The position numbers and the translations under genes are program-made. The notes beneath the pieces were generated by a model, which saw nothing but the letters and a program-made list of their open reading frames with translations, ran no database searches and was not told the DNA's origin. 64,000 bases of DNA from Lethocerus indicus (Eukaryota > Arthropoda > Insecta > Hemiptera > Belostomatidae), in NCBI GenBank assembly GCA_019843655.1, contig JACDQD010000002.1, positions 13,477,154 through 13,541,153 on the forward strand. The letters are read 5' to 3'. Shown in pieces: positions 12,121 to 23,450 of this stretch; positions within the stretch are counted from its first letter, which is position 1; each line of letters begins with the position of its first letter.

Positions 12121-12560
12121 TCCGTAAGAAATCCTCGCCAAACTAGCGGGTATTCCCCGAGCGAGGTATGAAATAATGTGTTCAAGCTTGTCAGAAATTA
12201 ATTAGACCGTGGGGGCTACCTGGCTGGGCCCAAAAACTTGTACAAATTATACGATTAAAGCTTGTAAATTATAGTTAAACACCCGAAGCGGGTTCTAATT
12301 CCTCCGCGGGACGCCCTGGCCGCAGACAAATTGAGGCGACTCTCTGCCTCTTATAAGAAAAGCCTACTCTCTAATTGGGGCTCAGGATTTATTCGCGATA
12401 ATTACGCAGATCGAATCGTGAGCTAAACGACCGCAGTTGAACCCCCCGGCCCAACCGCAATTAACACCTGCGGGGATTAATCGGAGCCCGGGCCCATTTC
12501 GAAATAATAAATTTCATTGACATAATTTTTGTTTGGGAGAGAACGTTGTTATAATAATGA
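12121..12560. promoter_or_regulatory. Enhancer-like block rich in homeodomain cores
   Basis: A GC-richer block with at least six ATTA/TAAT cores: AATTAATTAG, ACGATTAAAG, AATTATAG, ATAATTACGC, GCAATTAAC and GGGGATTAATCGG. The last contains GGATTA, the site of K50 (Otd/Otx/Bicoid-type) homeodomains. No coding frame is convincing. Enhancer function is inference. Confidence 0.35.
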
Positions 12561-12849
12561 CAAACTGGCGACAACTTAATCTTCACCTAACGCCCTCGTG
12601 TGGTGATACTCTTCTCAGACTTGGTTAATGCAAGATTCGATGCCGTGTTTCCAGAGGGCCTTCTAAATTATTCGCTTGAAGACACTATGAGTCTTTTATT
12701 TATAATTTTGCGGTATTAGCGGTATTTTTATAAAGCAAAATTTTAATAGGCTGTCATTTAAATAATTATTAGTGATGTCGAGGAACGTGGATTGGTAAAG
12801 AGTATTTTGACGTTGGTTGGGAATAAGCGTGAAAAGTAAGCCTGTTATC
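12561..12849. other. AT-rich spacer
   Basis: Nothing recognisable. Short AT-rich open frames only. Confidence 0.6.
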
Positions 12850-13015
12850 CAGTTATGACCGTTGGCCTTTTGTGGAGGGCCGCACAATGAGCGAGGAATT
12901 CGGTGCGGGCTCAGAATGGCCGATGGGAAGGGGACATTGTATGGGCTGCACTTGTACCCCCCGGCCATTAACAAAGGGGTTTCCAACTCCGTTGGTCGCT
13001 TAGTTTTTCGGCATT
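12850..13015. promoter_or_regulatory. Block with clustered HMG-box (Sox/TCF) cores
   Basis: Within about 110 bp are CACAATG (near 12883), GACATTGT (near 12932) and TTAACAAAGGGG (near 12968). These are Sox and TCF/Lef-type cores, in a GC-rich setting flanked by AT-rich DNA. A regulatory role is inferred from clustering only. Confidence 0.3.
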
Positions 13016-13829
13016 CCATTTTCTAATTATCAAAATTCCATTTCCTGCTTTGGTTTATATTAAACCAAACCCGCGGCACAATTATGCCTTTCGTTATACA
13101 GAAATAATATGGAATCGATTCCAAGTACAGTAAGACTCTCAATTTGCGGTTGCAATATGGTATCACAGTTATATACTGAAGAAATGAGAACATGATACCG
13201 TAAATTATATTTCTTAGTCCTTGCATTGCATTAGAAGAACCTCATGTAATCTAAAAACCTGAAATATATTATGCAGTTCATATATAAAAATGCAGGCTTG
13301 TAGGTTCCACTAACGAATGATGTAAAGAAAATATGTGAAAAAATTTAATTATCGCTATAAATAACGTAACCTAAAAAAGGCGAATTGGTTCAGCGCGCGT
13401 GTAGGGTTGAGTAGGGCCAAATAGCCCACTTACTCACAGGTCATGAATCTCCTACCTGGGGAGAGCACATTGCAAAAAGGGAAGGGCGAAAAAAGGGAAG
13501 ACAATATAGGGGATGAAGATTCCGGTCACGCAAAGGGACGTACGGAACGTTGGATAGAGATTCTCCGACTCAAACCGAGCATTCCTTGAACTCCGTGTCA
13601 GTGGGTCAGTGGCTTAGAAAATGTAAACTGTGCTATACAGATCACTTAATAAATTAAATTATTTCGTCCTCAATTTGCAAAACTAAACAGACGAATTTAT
13701 AGCGTAGAGAAAGAGGGAATGTCAGTCGGATAGCATAGGTCGATTCGAAGACAAAATCGGGGAAAAATTCGACCGTTATCTGTCAGTAGTGAATGCCAAC
13801 ATGGGTGGAATTCGGACGGCGTACATTAA
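13016..13829. other. AT-rich non-coding stretch
   Basis: No gene is supported. TTTGGTTTATATTAAACCAAA near 13051 is an imperfectly centred palindrome with 9-bp arms. The rest is ordinary. Confidence 0.6.
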
Positions 13830-13881
13830 CGGAGGGTGGAGGGGGACTTTGTTACGGGGTGCACTTGTGTAGGAGGTTTAT

Positions 13882-13907
13882 GGGACTTTACGGGGTGGGG
13901 GAGGGGG
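13882..13907 (+). other. G-quadruplex-compatible run
   Basis: GGG, GGGG, GGGGG and GGGGG runs are separated by 7-, 1- and 1-base loops on the + strand, which fits the usual four-run pattern. Folding is inferred. Confidence 0.5.
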
Positions 13908-14026
13908 TTCGGCGTGTGCAGATGTGGCGGCGCGTGGCCTCTCGTGCGCCACCCTGACAGAGAGGGAGCGATAGAACAAGATGGGAGTGAGAGAGAGGGT
14001 GGTGAGGGAGCGAGGGAGAGAGAAAG

Positions 14027-14029
<3 letters not shown>

Positions 14030-14062
<33 letters not shown>
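14030..14062 (+). repeat. (GA)16 microsatellite
   Basis: An uninterrupted GA dinucleotide run inside a longer purine tract (about 13980-14100). It may bind GAGA-type factors, and its length is likely polymorphic. Confidence 0.9.
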
Positions 14063-14065
<3 letters not shown>

Positions 14066-14350
14066 GATAGAGAGCGTGAGGGGAGGGGAGAGGCGGTTAT
14101 GCAGGTGCTCCTGTATATACCGGTGTGCCATTGTCCGGGACGCACTCACACAGAGGCAGGAATAAAGAGAGGAGGGGTAGGTCCCATTGAGCTTTGAGCT
14201 TAACAGTATTGTGCTGACTGAGCTTTACAATGAGCGGTGGAGGGGAGGCAGGTGAGGCAGCTGACGCGAGCCCCGCTCCGCCGGCACGTGGTGGCATCTG
14301 CACCTCAACCCACCCCTCTCTATATATGTAGAGATGTACGTTATGCTTTT

Positions 14351-14372
14351 CCCTCCCCCCTACCCCCCCCCC
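14351..14372 (-). other. C-rich run, G-quadruplex-compatible on minus strand
   Basis: C3, C6 and C10 runs are separated by single T or TA. The complement provides enough G runs for a quadruplex. Confidence 0.5.
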
Positions 14373-14560
14373 TCACTCTCTCTCCCTTATCAACTCAACT
14401 GCCGCACCGTCCCCTACTACCATTTACTAAAGGACTTTTATACACATGCCTCGAAGGCACACGCACATGTCTGTCTGTGTGACATCCACCTTCGCACTTC
14501 CTTTTTAACAATCCTCCTCCCCTAGCATTCCCCAAGGTTCGTGTCTTTACAGTCAGCGTT

Positions 14561-14935
14561 CATTTAATACCGAACTATGTAAAAAACTCACACGCAAACA
14601 TATTTTAATCTAATGAATTCGCGTTGTTTCTATGGAAATTTTAATTCCGTAAATAAAAAAAACTCCAATCGTAACAACAGGTAAAATAATTTCTAACAGA
14701 ACCGTAAATTATGAGAAACGGATATTACTCGAATTTCCTACTTTCTTACGTTCTATAATATATTCTTCTATAATATATGTCAGTTCTATATTACTCTTTT
14801 GGGACTGAAAGTGAATGTGAAATAGGTAACAACTATTATTTAATAGATAAAAATAGCTAAACATATATTTCATTTCTAACTAAAAACCATTAAGATCGTT
14901 CCGAGATTTCAGTTCTTTTCAATCTGTTTCAGCCG
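14561..14935. other. AT-rich spacer
   Basis: Nothing recognisable beyond short repeats of TTCTATAATATA (14752-14778). Confidence 0.6.
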
Positions 14936-15520
14936 ATCGAATAAATTCGAGGGCAGAGCGAACGGTCCGGTTCCGTTCATGAATGAATGTTCTATTTTGG
15001 TTGCGGAGGGGGGGAGAAGTGTGCCCGGTGACAGATGTTCAATTCGAGGGGGGAACGGGGCCGGCTCTAAGACAGAAACGGAAAGTGAGACACCGCCGGG
15101 GAATGAAGGGGAGTACCCCAGATGCCGGGGAGACGGCGATGAAGAAACCGGGGGTATCTCATCTCGATACAGAGACAGAGACGACTCTATCAATGGTGAG
15201 GCCGCGACGGCACATGCCCCCGCCCCACGGCGTCCACCCCCCCTCCCGATTGTGCAATTAACATCTGTTTCCGGCCCCGGGCATAATTGCAGGGCGCCCC
15301 GTACGATTTCCGTTAGAGAAAAAGATGTTTGGTAACAAATCTGGGAGCGTGCCGCCAGCTGGGCCACGCTTCCTGTCCCATGACCAGGTCAGCCTCGCGC
15401 TCCTCTTGTTAACTCTTGTCACTTGGACATCAATCACTCTCCCTCTCCCCTGTTTATACACTTGTTTCCAACCCTGCCCCTACACTCTCTCATACTATTT
15501 CGGTACTAAACACAATCCTC
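14936..15520. other. GC-rich block, function unknown
   Basis: A GC/CpG-rich block with G runs on the + strand near 15005-15060, turning pyrimidine-rich by 15430. Overlapping open frames of 92-152 codons occur in several phases, as expected for stop-poor GC-rich sequence; none is recognisable. An untranslated exon, promoter or regulatory block remains possible. Confidence 0.35.
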
Positions 15521-17190
15521 GTATATAATTGAAACGCTTCATTCTGCCGCTGAATTTCAAGCGCGGAAAGGAGCCTATTCGTTCTGACATTAACAAAATT
15601 TGGTAGCTTAATGTCATTTAACATAATTTAATTTGAGCTACCTACTGACGATGAAGCATTCCTGAATTACCCCTGCACTGTTACTATAATTGGTAATAGA
15701 GATATAGAGATAATAATTAAATTCCTCTATAATACAACATTTAATATGAAATAAACGGCTGAAATGTTGATATAACATTTACATCAGGTCATGCATTTAC
15801 TGGTATCATGCATGACTGAAAGTTGTACCTGACTATCAAACAGCGAAGCAAATTTTATAGACTGTACATAAATTCAGAGGTGTGCCGGTGAATGGGTCCA
15901 GCAACCCCATGGCCCCAGCTCCCATTAACTGCACCCAACGGAACAATTACACGCCGAAATATGTCATGTGTAAATAATACTGTATTATTTTATCACTATG
16001 AAGCTTTTGCAGACTCGCTTTGATAGATGGCGAGATAGTTGCGCTGATCCTGGAAAAGGCACTGTTCGGCAAAAATCACTCGCCGTGCGGTTAGGTACGA
16101 ACCTATCTGCGTCACCATCTCAAGCTTATCAAGATTCAAACCGCTGTAGAGTGGCCAAGAGAAATGAATCATGGCCCAGTTGACGAGGGTAAGTGTAGAA
16201 GTTGGAAGCGCAGGCTGATTTTAGCCTTTTCCGCGAACAACACGTGTTAAAATTTTCCAGCTGTTTTGGTAAAATTTCCTACTGGGTCGCATATATAATA
16301 GTACCATTTTTAATTATATAGTACATGTTCTTAATATGCCAATTGAATATTTATACATGGAAAATGTGCGAATATAAATAAATATACACTCGGATATCAT
16401 TTATATAAAGATTCTAATTTTATTACAACTTCTTCGGATTATCTCAAGGCTCTTAATGTGTATTGTAATTTCAGGTAAACCGTTACTGCGACTTCTAAAT
16501 TTGTAACATATTTTTTTACTTACAACTTAAAAACGTATAAATACCAGTTCAAATTCTAAAATCAATACAATATTTTTATTTAAAACTATTTTGTTTTTAC
16601 GTAATGTTATTGCTAGAGGAGCCGGTGTGTCGGCGAATTGCGATGTTTTGCAGACTTCATTGGGGGCGCACAGAGCGTTTTACTGTCGGTTGATGCAAGA
16701 CATAATTATAGTACTTATGCGCGCTTCATGTTTTTAAATATATAATAACGGCGGCGAGGAAATTAGAAAAGTAAATGCGGTTACGGACACCGGAGTTGTT
16801 ACGAATTTTTCCAAATACGTTATTAATCAATTTTATAAGTCCATTTTTAGTGCTGAAGCTTTCATCGAGATGGGCGATGGTGCGATACGACGTTATTGGT
16901 AATTAAAATCATGACTGGGATGTTTTCTGAGCCGGTGGTCGGCCGAGATAATATCTCTTATTTTAAGAATTATCTAACCTTATCTTTAAATCATAATGGA
17001 TTTTCAGCTAAGTTATTCCAAACTCTGGTTTTTTTCTCTAATCTACTAATTTGGCACATCGTTTTTAACACACACACACGAATTGTGTTATAAATAGCTC
17101 GCGGCCGAATTTCGATCCAGCAGGTATTTTATAAGTCAAGTTTGCAATGTTAGCCTTAAAAAAATACGTTATAATAAATATTCCGGTTAA
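15521..17190. other. AT-rich non-coding stretch
   Basis: No gene is supported. GTAAGT at 16189-16194 is donor-like, but the short frame before it stops upstream. The nested inverted repeat at 15784-15832 and a small GC-rich piece at 15890-15955 are the only structured parts. Confidence 0.6.
15784..15832. repeat. Nested inverted repeat
   Basis: Inner perfect 9-bp arms GTCATGCAT (15788-15796) and ATGCATGAC (15808-15816) are enclosed by outer 6-bp arms TCAGGT (15784-15789) and ACCTGA (15827-15832). The outer left arm shares two bases with the inner one. ATGCAT octamer-like cores fall in both inner arms. Confidence 0.55.
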
Positions 17191-17410
17191 TGGAATTTAT
17201 CGACTAAATGAAGTGTATTGCATTTAAGACTTCTGGGCGGCGGTGGTTTCAAACAGCATTCCTCGATTGTCCGTCCGAACTCGTTATAGGGGATCAAGGT
17301 CCCGATAATTATTCAACAGTCGAGGCGGGCGCTGCGGAGAGGATAAAGGCGGGGCGAGGACTGAGGACCTCATTCTTCGGTACTTCCTCTCTAAATTGAG
17401 AAGCGGAAGA

Positions 17411-17432
17411 AGGAGGAGGAGGAGGAGGAGGG
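17411..17432 (+). repeat. (GGA)7 microsatellite
   Basis: Tandem GGA units within a purine-rich run. Confidence 0.85.
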
Positions 17433-17713
17433 AGAAAAAAGCCGGGTAAGAGAGCGGCGGTGCAAACACAGTGATTGAGTGGAGGGTGAGGCGAGGGGGC
17501 AGGTGGCGGGGACAGATGGAGTGGGCATGCGGACCCGGAGCCTACGCCCTGTCCCCCGAGCTGCTGACCAACATCTGCCCCAATCCTCACCGCTGGACAT
17601 CCTCCTCCGAAGCGGTGCGCCCACCACATCTGGAATGCTTCCGGCCTCACTCCGCCCCTATTAGCCGACTTGTTAACGCCGGCACGGTGGTCAATTGTCA
17701 CGTTCACCCTCCT

Positions 17714-17830
17714 TCGCCGGAACACCGGCGATCTGCAAGCCGGTAGGCCTAATAACAGACGACGGACCTTGGAAGAGGACCCCGTGAACGCCCATCAACA
17801 TTGATGGGGGTCACTAGGAGAGAAGTGACC
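17714..17830. repeat. Cluster of three perfect hairpins
   Basis: TCGCCGG-AACA-CCGGCGA (17714-17731), CCCATCAA-CA-TTGATGGG (17791-17808) and GGTCACT-8 bases-AGTGACC (17809-17830) all have perfect 7- or 8-bp arms. The last two abut. The grouping suggests a structured RNA or cruciform-prone DNA. No known RNA family is recognised. Confidence 0.55.
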
Positions 17831-17860
17831 GGTGATCGCATCTAAAAATATCAACTTCTT

Positions 17861-19454
17861 TGTCGGTCACATAAAACATCTCAATATTTCCACGGAAATT
17901 ACCTCATTTGACTAACAGCAATAAAACCGCGTGATATTCATGTTTGCAGTTATGCTTCTTAAGAAACAGTAAAGAGTTTCGATGAGAACGCTTTAATATA
18001 TGCGATGTATCGATATTGTATACACTTAAGAATAATAAGTAATTTAATACCGGCATCAATGCCAATGGAATGAGTGAGGTCATCCGCTGGGCCTAAAGGT
18101 TGGGATTTATTTTATTTTTCGAAACAACAATCTTGATAAGACAAAACGAGGAAGTTTCAGGAAAAAAATATTACTATGTTGCATGTTTGTTTTCCTCGCT
18201 ATCTGGAACAGTGCTCCTTAACTTCCGCATAACTGTTAATTGAATAATCGCAGGGACGGTAATATTTACACATGAGATCATTGGAAGAATGTGTTCAAAT
18301 AAAGAAACGGGTGGTATTTATTTTGTTTGCGTATTTTTTCTAACTGATTGGAAGTAACGTACCGCAAACCCGGAGAACTAATTGGATTCAGTTATCGAAG
18401 GAGAACAAGTGAATTTAATGGTGTAATGGAAAATAATTCTTTCTGGGTTTACCGTGACCATAACAACGAATATTTATACGCATTATGACCACAGCAGATA
18501 TAACCTGAATATATTACAGTTTTACATGGAAGAAAGCTGCCTTCTACATGTTTCGATAATTTGTTTAATTATAAACTTAGGCCGTTGTAAATGTGAAGGT
18601 ATTGAAGCTTCGAAGAAAAGACAAACTATACTAGATTACCATATCATGTCAAAATGTAACTAGTTTTAGAGGCGCGTTTAAGAGGAATGACATAGAAATT
18701 CCTATCCTATAAAAATTCATTTTTCAGCAATAGATAGATGATAAAATGTACACTTACTGAACACCAGCTGAAAACGTGAAACTGGTGAACCGCCAGAAGC
18801 AGCGTTACCTCCATTTAATGAAAAAAATCTTTATAAAAAGAATATCAAGGGTCAAATTAATCATTTTAAACAATAAATTATCCGCTAAGAGCGCGAGCGT
18901 CGCAGGTGCCATTCGGAGGCATAGTCAACCGTGAAGGAATAAGCCGATTATAGGGCAAGGTTTTTGGCAACTCATCCTGTCGACTGCTCCCGTCGAGGTC
19001 CTGTCCCGTGCACCTTTCTTCCTGCCCTTCTCCTCGCACATAATCCTTTGGGGCCCTACTACATTTCAGAGACGAAACCCTTTTGCGAATGAAAAAAGGC
19101 CCTTTCAACGCTCTGCCGGTCCTAGACCTGTCTGGGCTACCTGCCGTTTCTTTTGGCTTCGGCAAGGTATAACCCCTATCTCGCTAACGTGCCTTATATA
19201 TATTTTTTTCTGCAAACCAGTTTTCCAGATCCTGTTTTTTACAAACGCGCTCGCTGTAAAAATGTAGTTTTTTTCCTCGCGCATTCCCTGCGGTAAGAGA
19301 GAAATTTTTTTACACTGACTACAGGTAAAATTAAACAGACCCGGTCACGTAACCGCCGTTTCTCCGCTTTTATTTCGCTTAGGACGGATTGAAGAAGCGA
19401 CTTGGACCAATACTAGAAGAAATATCCAATTGATATTTTATTCATAAAAATATT

Positions 19455-19504
<50 letters not shown>

Positions 19505-20072
19505 GGGTATATATAACGATGCTATGCGGGAGTTTATTGGACAATTAATTCAAAGGGAAATAACTGTACCCCGATAGCTAGAACACGTTATGACCGTCAT
19601 ATATTGGAAAATTTTGCTTCCCTACAAATCTTTCCCCGCCAGAACAGGAATTTGAATAGGTTATTCAGAATGTATAATTAATAGGATTTCCGTTCATAGC
19701 GCCTTGTTCTGATCCGATGCTTGATAAAATAGGAGATAAAATATTTAACCGTGCTCGAAATTCCATTTAATTCGTCTTTGCGATTATTATAACTGTACGT
19801 GCCGCGTTATGTAATCAAATGCGGGAATTGAACACGTTATTACGAATACAACGGGGAACAGTGTATGTAATACTCGTTTATACCTTCCCTTCGGGCCATA
19901 TCGATGTAATCGGCCACAGGGAGTACTCGTGTAATTAATTAAATTATTCGATAATGCTGTGGTAAATTGAATTATAATATTCCACACTATAATATAATTT
20001 ATCAGATCGGAGCAAGAGTAATTATTGTGTTAATAATTCCGATTTGTAACTATTGCGCAAAAAATAACATGA
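17861..20072. other. AT-rich non-coding stretch
   Basis: No gene is supported. A GC-richer minus-strand frame at 18878-19165 is unrecognised and of chance length. A (TA)n array lies at 19459-19499. The remainder is AT-rich and unremarkable. Confidence 0.6.
19459..19499. repeat. (AT)20 microsatellite
   Basis: An uninterrupted AT alternation of 41 bases, likely length-variable and cruciform-prone. Confidence 0.95.
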
Positions 20073-20741
20073 GCTGTCCAACCTCTAGCGGGGTTCCAAA
20101 CAGAAATCTGTAATTGTATTGACGGCGATTTATTTATTGGCTCAATAACTCAGACATATGCAATAGGAATTCCCTCAATACAGCTTGACGTCAGAAACTC
20201 GAAAAACACTCGGGGTTTGAGCACTACAAATAGTTTCGAGAGTGGAAAAAACCCTAATCAAAACCGTAAATCGGAATTGATGCCGGGTGAAAGAAACCGG
20301 GCCTGCATATTCTTGAATACCATTCCTTTGAATGAACTCAATCCTCTTCTCTCTTATTGCGAAGGATTCTTATTGACTTATAAAAGAAGTCTCTATTCCA
20401 CTTCCTCTTCTTTGTGTTTTTACTACCGGCAGGATGTCCTGCTGCCGATTATTCAAATTTGCCTTCGGCCTATTCTCGCTCGTTGTGAAAATATTCGCCT
20501 GGCAAATGCTCGTAAAGTAATAAAATCGTCTTCGCAAAGTCTGAGCACGGGATCGTCAAGTCCTCAACTTGCATTCCGTATATTTGACGACCCGAATATG
20601 CAAAGAGGTTCAGCATTTGGCTCAGTGATTGCTGGATGGCGTGATATATTTTGCACGGCGAAGACTCCCGTTAGGAGTCGGCTACCCGTGTTTTGGCCAG
20701 GTGAGAATATTCGGGTTTCCATTATAAAATTCCTCAGGTAA
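20073..20741 (+). other. Unassigned 222-codon open frame, exon candidate
   Basis: This frame is free of stops from just after a TGA at 20070-20072 to a TAA at 20739-20741. At this AT content such a run is uncommon by chance: my rough estimate is a few hundredths expected in the window. The first ATG is at 20280 (153 codons); no start context is compelling. The terminal TAA is part of CTCAG|GTAATA, so the frame ends on a donor-like site, and a stronger donor-like CCAG|GTGAGA lies at 20697-20706. Possible acceptors are CAACCTCTAG (ends 20088), CCAAACAG (ends 20103) and AATACAG (ends 20183). A perfect TGACGTCA lies at 20186-20193. The translation has Ser-rich and Leu/Ile-rich parts and no domain I recognise. 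It could be an internal exon, an old pseudogene or chance. Confidence 0.25.
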
Positions 20742-21028
20742 TAATCGTGAAAGGTGGGGCAGTGTTGAGTTCGTGGAAGTCGGTTGGGGTGAGCAGGGGA
20801 TTGGGGAGTGGGGGATTTACCTTTTTGTTGTCGCGTGGCAGGGTTGCGCAAGGGTGGGGCCGGTGAAGAGCTGGCTGCTCTGAATGGCAGCCTGCAGGTA
20901 GAAGAGCCGGGGTATCCCCTTTTTTGCCAACTCCGAGGGCCCTAATGAAACGTGTGCTGTATGGGGCGGCGAAGCACAAACACCTGCGACCTACCGGCTG
21001 CTCCTCCACCACAAATTTACAGGGCGAC

Positions 21029-21076
21029 AACAAATTTTCGATTTTCGCCCGAATTTAACCAAATTCAAAATTTGTT
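21029..21076. repeat. Bulged hairpin, 10-bp plus 6-bp perfect arms
   Basis: Outer arms AACAAATTTT (21029-21038) and AAAATTTGTT (21067-21076) enclose GAATTT-AACC-AAATTC (21051-21066). The inner stem adjoins the outer one on the 3' side and is separated by a 12-base bulge on the 5' side. Too short for a normal microRNA precursor. Confidence 0.55.
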
Positions 21077-22302
21077 AATCGCGCATTGGCGCGGCCACAT
21101 CGCCCTTGCTAGGAGTGTTTAGTGCGGGGAGGTCATTTCGCAGCGATTGTACATAATGCACAACTAATTATTAGATAGTTTTTACCTCCAGAAATGGTTC
21201 TTTCCACAATTAAACCTGCCCCGTATCAGTACCAGGTAATTTTAGTCAGAAGCATGGGAAAGTATCTCGACGAAGATTCTCAAGGAGGAACCTTTCAGTT
21301 CGAGACGCATTGTTCCAGATCCGGGGAAAAAAAATTTCAATATTTAAACGACGGAAATTTCAGAGGGGAATCTCACCAATATGCAAAAAGATGAGAAGGA
21401 ACTAAAAAGAAGCATAACCATCTATATGAACTGAAGGATACATGACTATGGGTTATTCACCGTTTGGTTCCGCGTGTAACCAATAACTTAATACAATTGG
21501 CGGGGATATATGAGGACTGTAATCTAATAATATTTATGATTAAATAAATGAAAAAAACGAATACGATAATACGTTGCGAATATAGTAAATCGTGAAATAT
21601 TCTTGAAAAGGCGTAGTTGAAGAAAATTGAAAATAGACGGACCCTTGTTATTTCCGTTTCCTCTCGCCATGCTGCATCTGCTTTTGGCGAACCGGTTTAT
21701 TTTTCACACTTTTGTCAATGGAATTTCATACAGTCCCTACAGACAAGTCAAACTTACATGTTACGTGTATCGAAGTATTACTCTGTTGGTCACAAATGTC
21801 GTAACAGTACAGAGTGTACCCGTTACTATTATACCATTATTTCGATTACCCGCCATCAGTTTCGTTCCGCCAGTCTATATTACATATTTTAAATGTGCCA
21901 AGGCCATTTGATACCCATGACATCCGTTTCTTAAGTCATCAATTGATCAATTAGTTGTACCTAGTGGAAGAGAAATGTAGAAAATACATTCATTTGATAA
22001 AACCAGCCCACCTAACTTAAACTGACTTACACTTCATCCAGTCGAGGGTTCAGACCAAGAGGAGAACTGTTTGTGTTTAAGTCTTGTAAAGTTGTTGACC
22101 TCTGAGACAAGACAAACTATGCTCCGACGAAGGAAACTTGTTTGCCAGGTAGGTTCTATTAGAGCATTTATTGAAACGGAGAGTGGCCGGATAACATCAT
22201 TTCTCCAGGGGTGGCCTTTTAAACTAGTGATGACTCGCGGACAGCCCACTATAATGCCGACGTCGGCAGCCAGCTATGTCTGGCTCTCGCTCAAATCATG
22301 CC

Positions 22303-22314
22303 GCTGTAATTACA
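22303..22314. promoter_or_regulatory. GCTGTAATTACA element
   Basis: The same 12-mer occurs at 11535-11546 and 34914-34925. Its TGTAATTACA core is palindromic and suits paired-class or other homeodomain dimers. Confidence 0.45.
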
Positions 22315-22551
22315 TATCATACGGGAAATATTTGACGTTGTAGACTTTTTAATATCCTGTTCATAATGCATCTTACTCTCTCTTATTTGTGTTTTCATAC
22401 AGTTGTTAAATGCTCCGCTATATTCTTCTCTGTTGGTAAAACAATTGAACTAGCAGTTTCGGCAATTGAAAGTATATTTATTTCAATAAATTTCCATGAA
22501 CTTCGGCCTTTCCATGACTTGAATATTATATAACTATTTTAATATTATATG

Positions 22552-22842
22552 TTTTGCGAATAACACATGTTATACCGTAGATTTCCTGTGTTTCTGTCTC
22601 CTCTCGCTGGTTTGGTCTTTTGCTAGACCGGTTTTGGCTGCTCGCCATTTCCAGTATCGGTGTTCAGTATCCAAGTGACAGTGGCAGTGTTGTGACGATG
22701 CGCAAAAAACATCCAAAGTGCTGAAGCGACTAACGCCTCTACTGAAGATGGTGAGCAGCCGAAACCGGTGTAGCAAAAGATCAAACCAGCGAGAGGAGAC
22801 AGAAACACACGAAATCTACGTTATTCGAACCCCTCGCAAAAT
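22552..22842. mobile_element. Foldback (MITE-like) element with long inverted arms
   Basis: The core arms are 22576-22649 and 22747-22820. These are 74 bp each and match as inverted repeats at 68 of 74 positions (about 92%), with a 97-bp loop. Shorter inverted similarity (TTTTGCGA / TCGCAAAA) extends outward to about 22552 and 22842, interrupted by small insertions. There is no coding capacity, so it would be non-autonomous. I see no clear target-site duplication and cannot assign a transposase family. The transcript would be a strong hairpin and could feed a small-RNA pathway. A degraded relative lies at 24868-25079. Confidence 0.7.
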
Positions 22843-23263
22843 AAGTATGTGGACAGAAAAGAGATATTTTTTTATGAATTCAACCAAATAATTGACTTAA
22901 AATTTCAATAAAAAATTTAGTATTATTTTTGAAGGTATTAGATCTATTCCATTGTAGCCAGTGCTATAATCCTGTTTATCCATATTCAACCAATTTTCAT
23001 TCATCGATATTAGACGGTTGAAATAAAAACCTTTAAAAGTGGTGCGAATACAGGAACTCGTTATAAGGTATTTTGTTTTTAACACCTTTCCAGGTTATAT
23101 TTTTTTGTCTCAAATCTGGCCGGTGTTTACGATAGGACGCGTCATTTACAACCCTCCCAGCCACTGGATACCGCCGCGGGCTAACGGGACGATGAAATAC
23201 GGCCGTGGGGGTGAAACGTGGCTGGAAGTGCTCCAATAAAAATTAATTGGTCGGTGTCGGGTG

Positions 23264-23302
23264 CCGGTAGAGAAAAACTTGCTACCGGTAGTTTTCTACG
23301 GG
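23264..23302. repeat. Imperfect hairpin around CTACCGGTAG
   Basis: A left arm beginning CCGGTAGAGAAAAACT pairs with AGTTTTCTACGG on the right, with small bulges. The centre holds the perfect palindrome CTACCGGTAG (23282-23291). Confidence 0.45.
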
Positions 23303-23418
23303 GGTTGCGTAGGAGCATCTGCCCGGTTACTTATTGTTGGCTGTGATTCCGGCCTCGGGCTCGAGTGGGTGCCGAGCATCTGTCTCAGGTGTGTGTCCGC
23401 CTCCCTCTGGGCCACGCG

Positions 23419-23420
<2 letters not shown>

Positions 23421-23450
<30 letters not shown>

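Larger units (their letters stand above)
13830..14560. repeat. Low-complexity purine/pyrimidine-rich zone
   Basis: The + strand is G/GA-rich until about 14260 and C/CT-rich from about 14340 to 14530. The strand asymmetry flips inside the zone. Open frames on both strands (Arg/Glu on +, Ser/Leu/Pro on -) are translations of these repeats and should not be taken as genes. Confidence 0.7.
17191..17860. other. GC-rich block with (GGA)n and hairpin cluster
   Basis: The block carries (GGA)n near 17411-17432, then a GC-rich stretch with overlapping frames of 78-138 codons on both strands, none recognisable. It ends with three perfect hairpins (17714-17830). A 5' untranslated exon, CpG promoter or structured element are alternatives; nothing decides between them. 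Confidence 0.35.
20742..22551. other. Non-coding stretch
   Basis: No gene is supported. It contains a G-rich segment (20750-20860), the hairpin at 21029-21076, a GCTGTAATTACA element at 22303-22314 and AT-rich flanks. Frames at 21194-21394 and 21617-21911 are unrecognised. Confidence 0.55.

Noticed and set aside
13826..14165. Overlapping frames of about 85-109 codons on both strands
   Set aside because: They are translations of GA and G-rich repeats (Arg-Glu on one strand, Ser-Leu on the other).
22741..22775. CTGAAGA...GCCGAAAC inside the foldback element resembles a hammerhead ribozyme core (CTGANGA and GAAA)
   Set aside because: Stem II would need a mismatch or bulge next to the core, and no convincing stem III, cleavage triplet or stem I partner follows, so a ribozyme is not supported.
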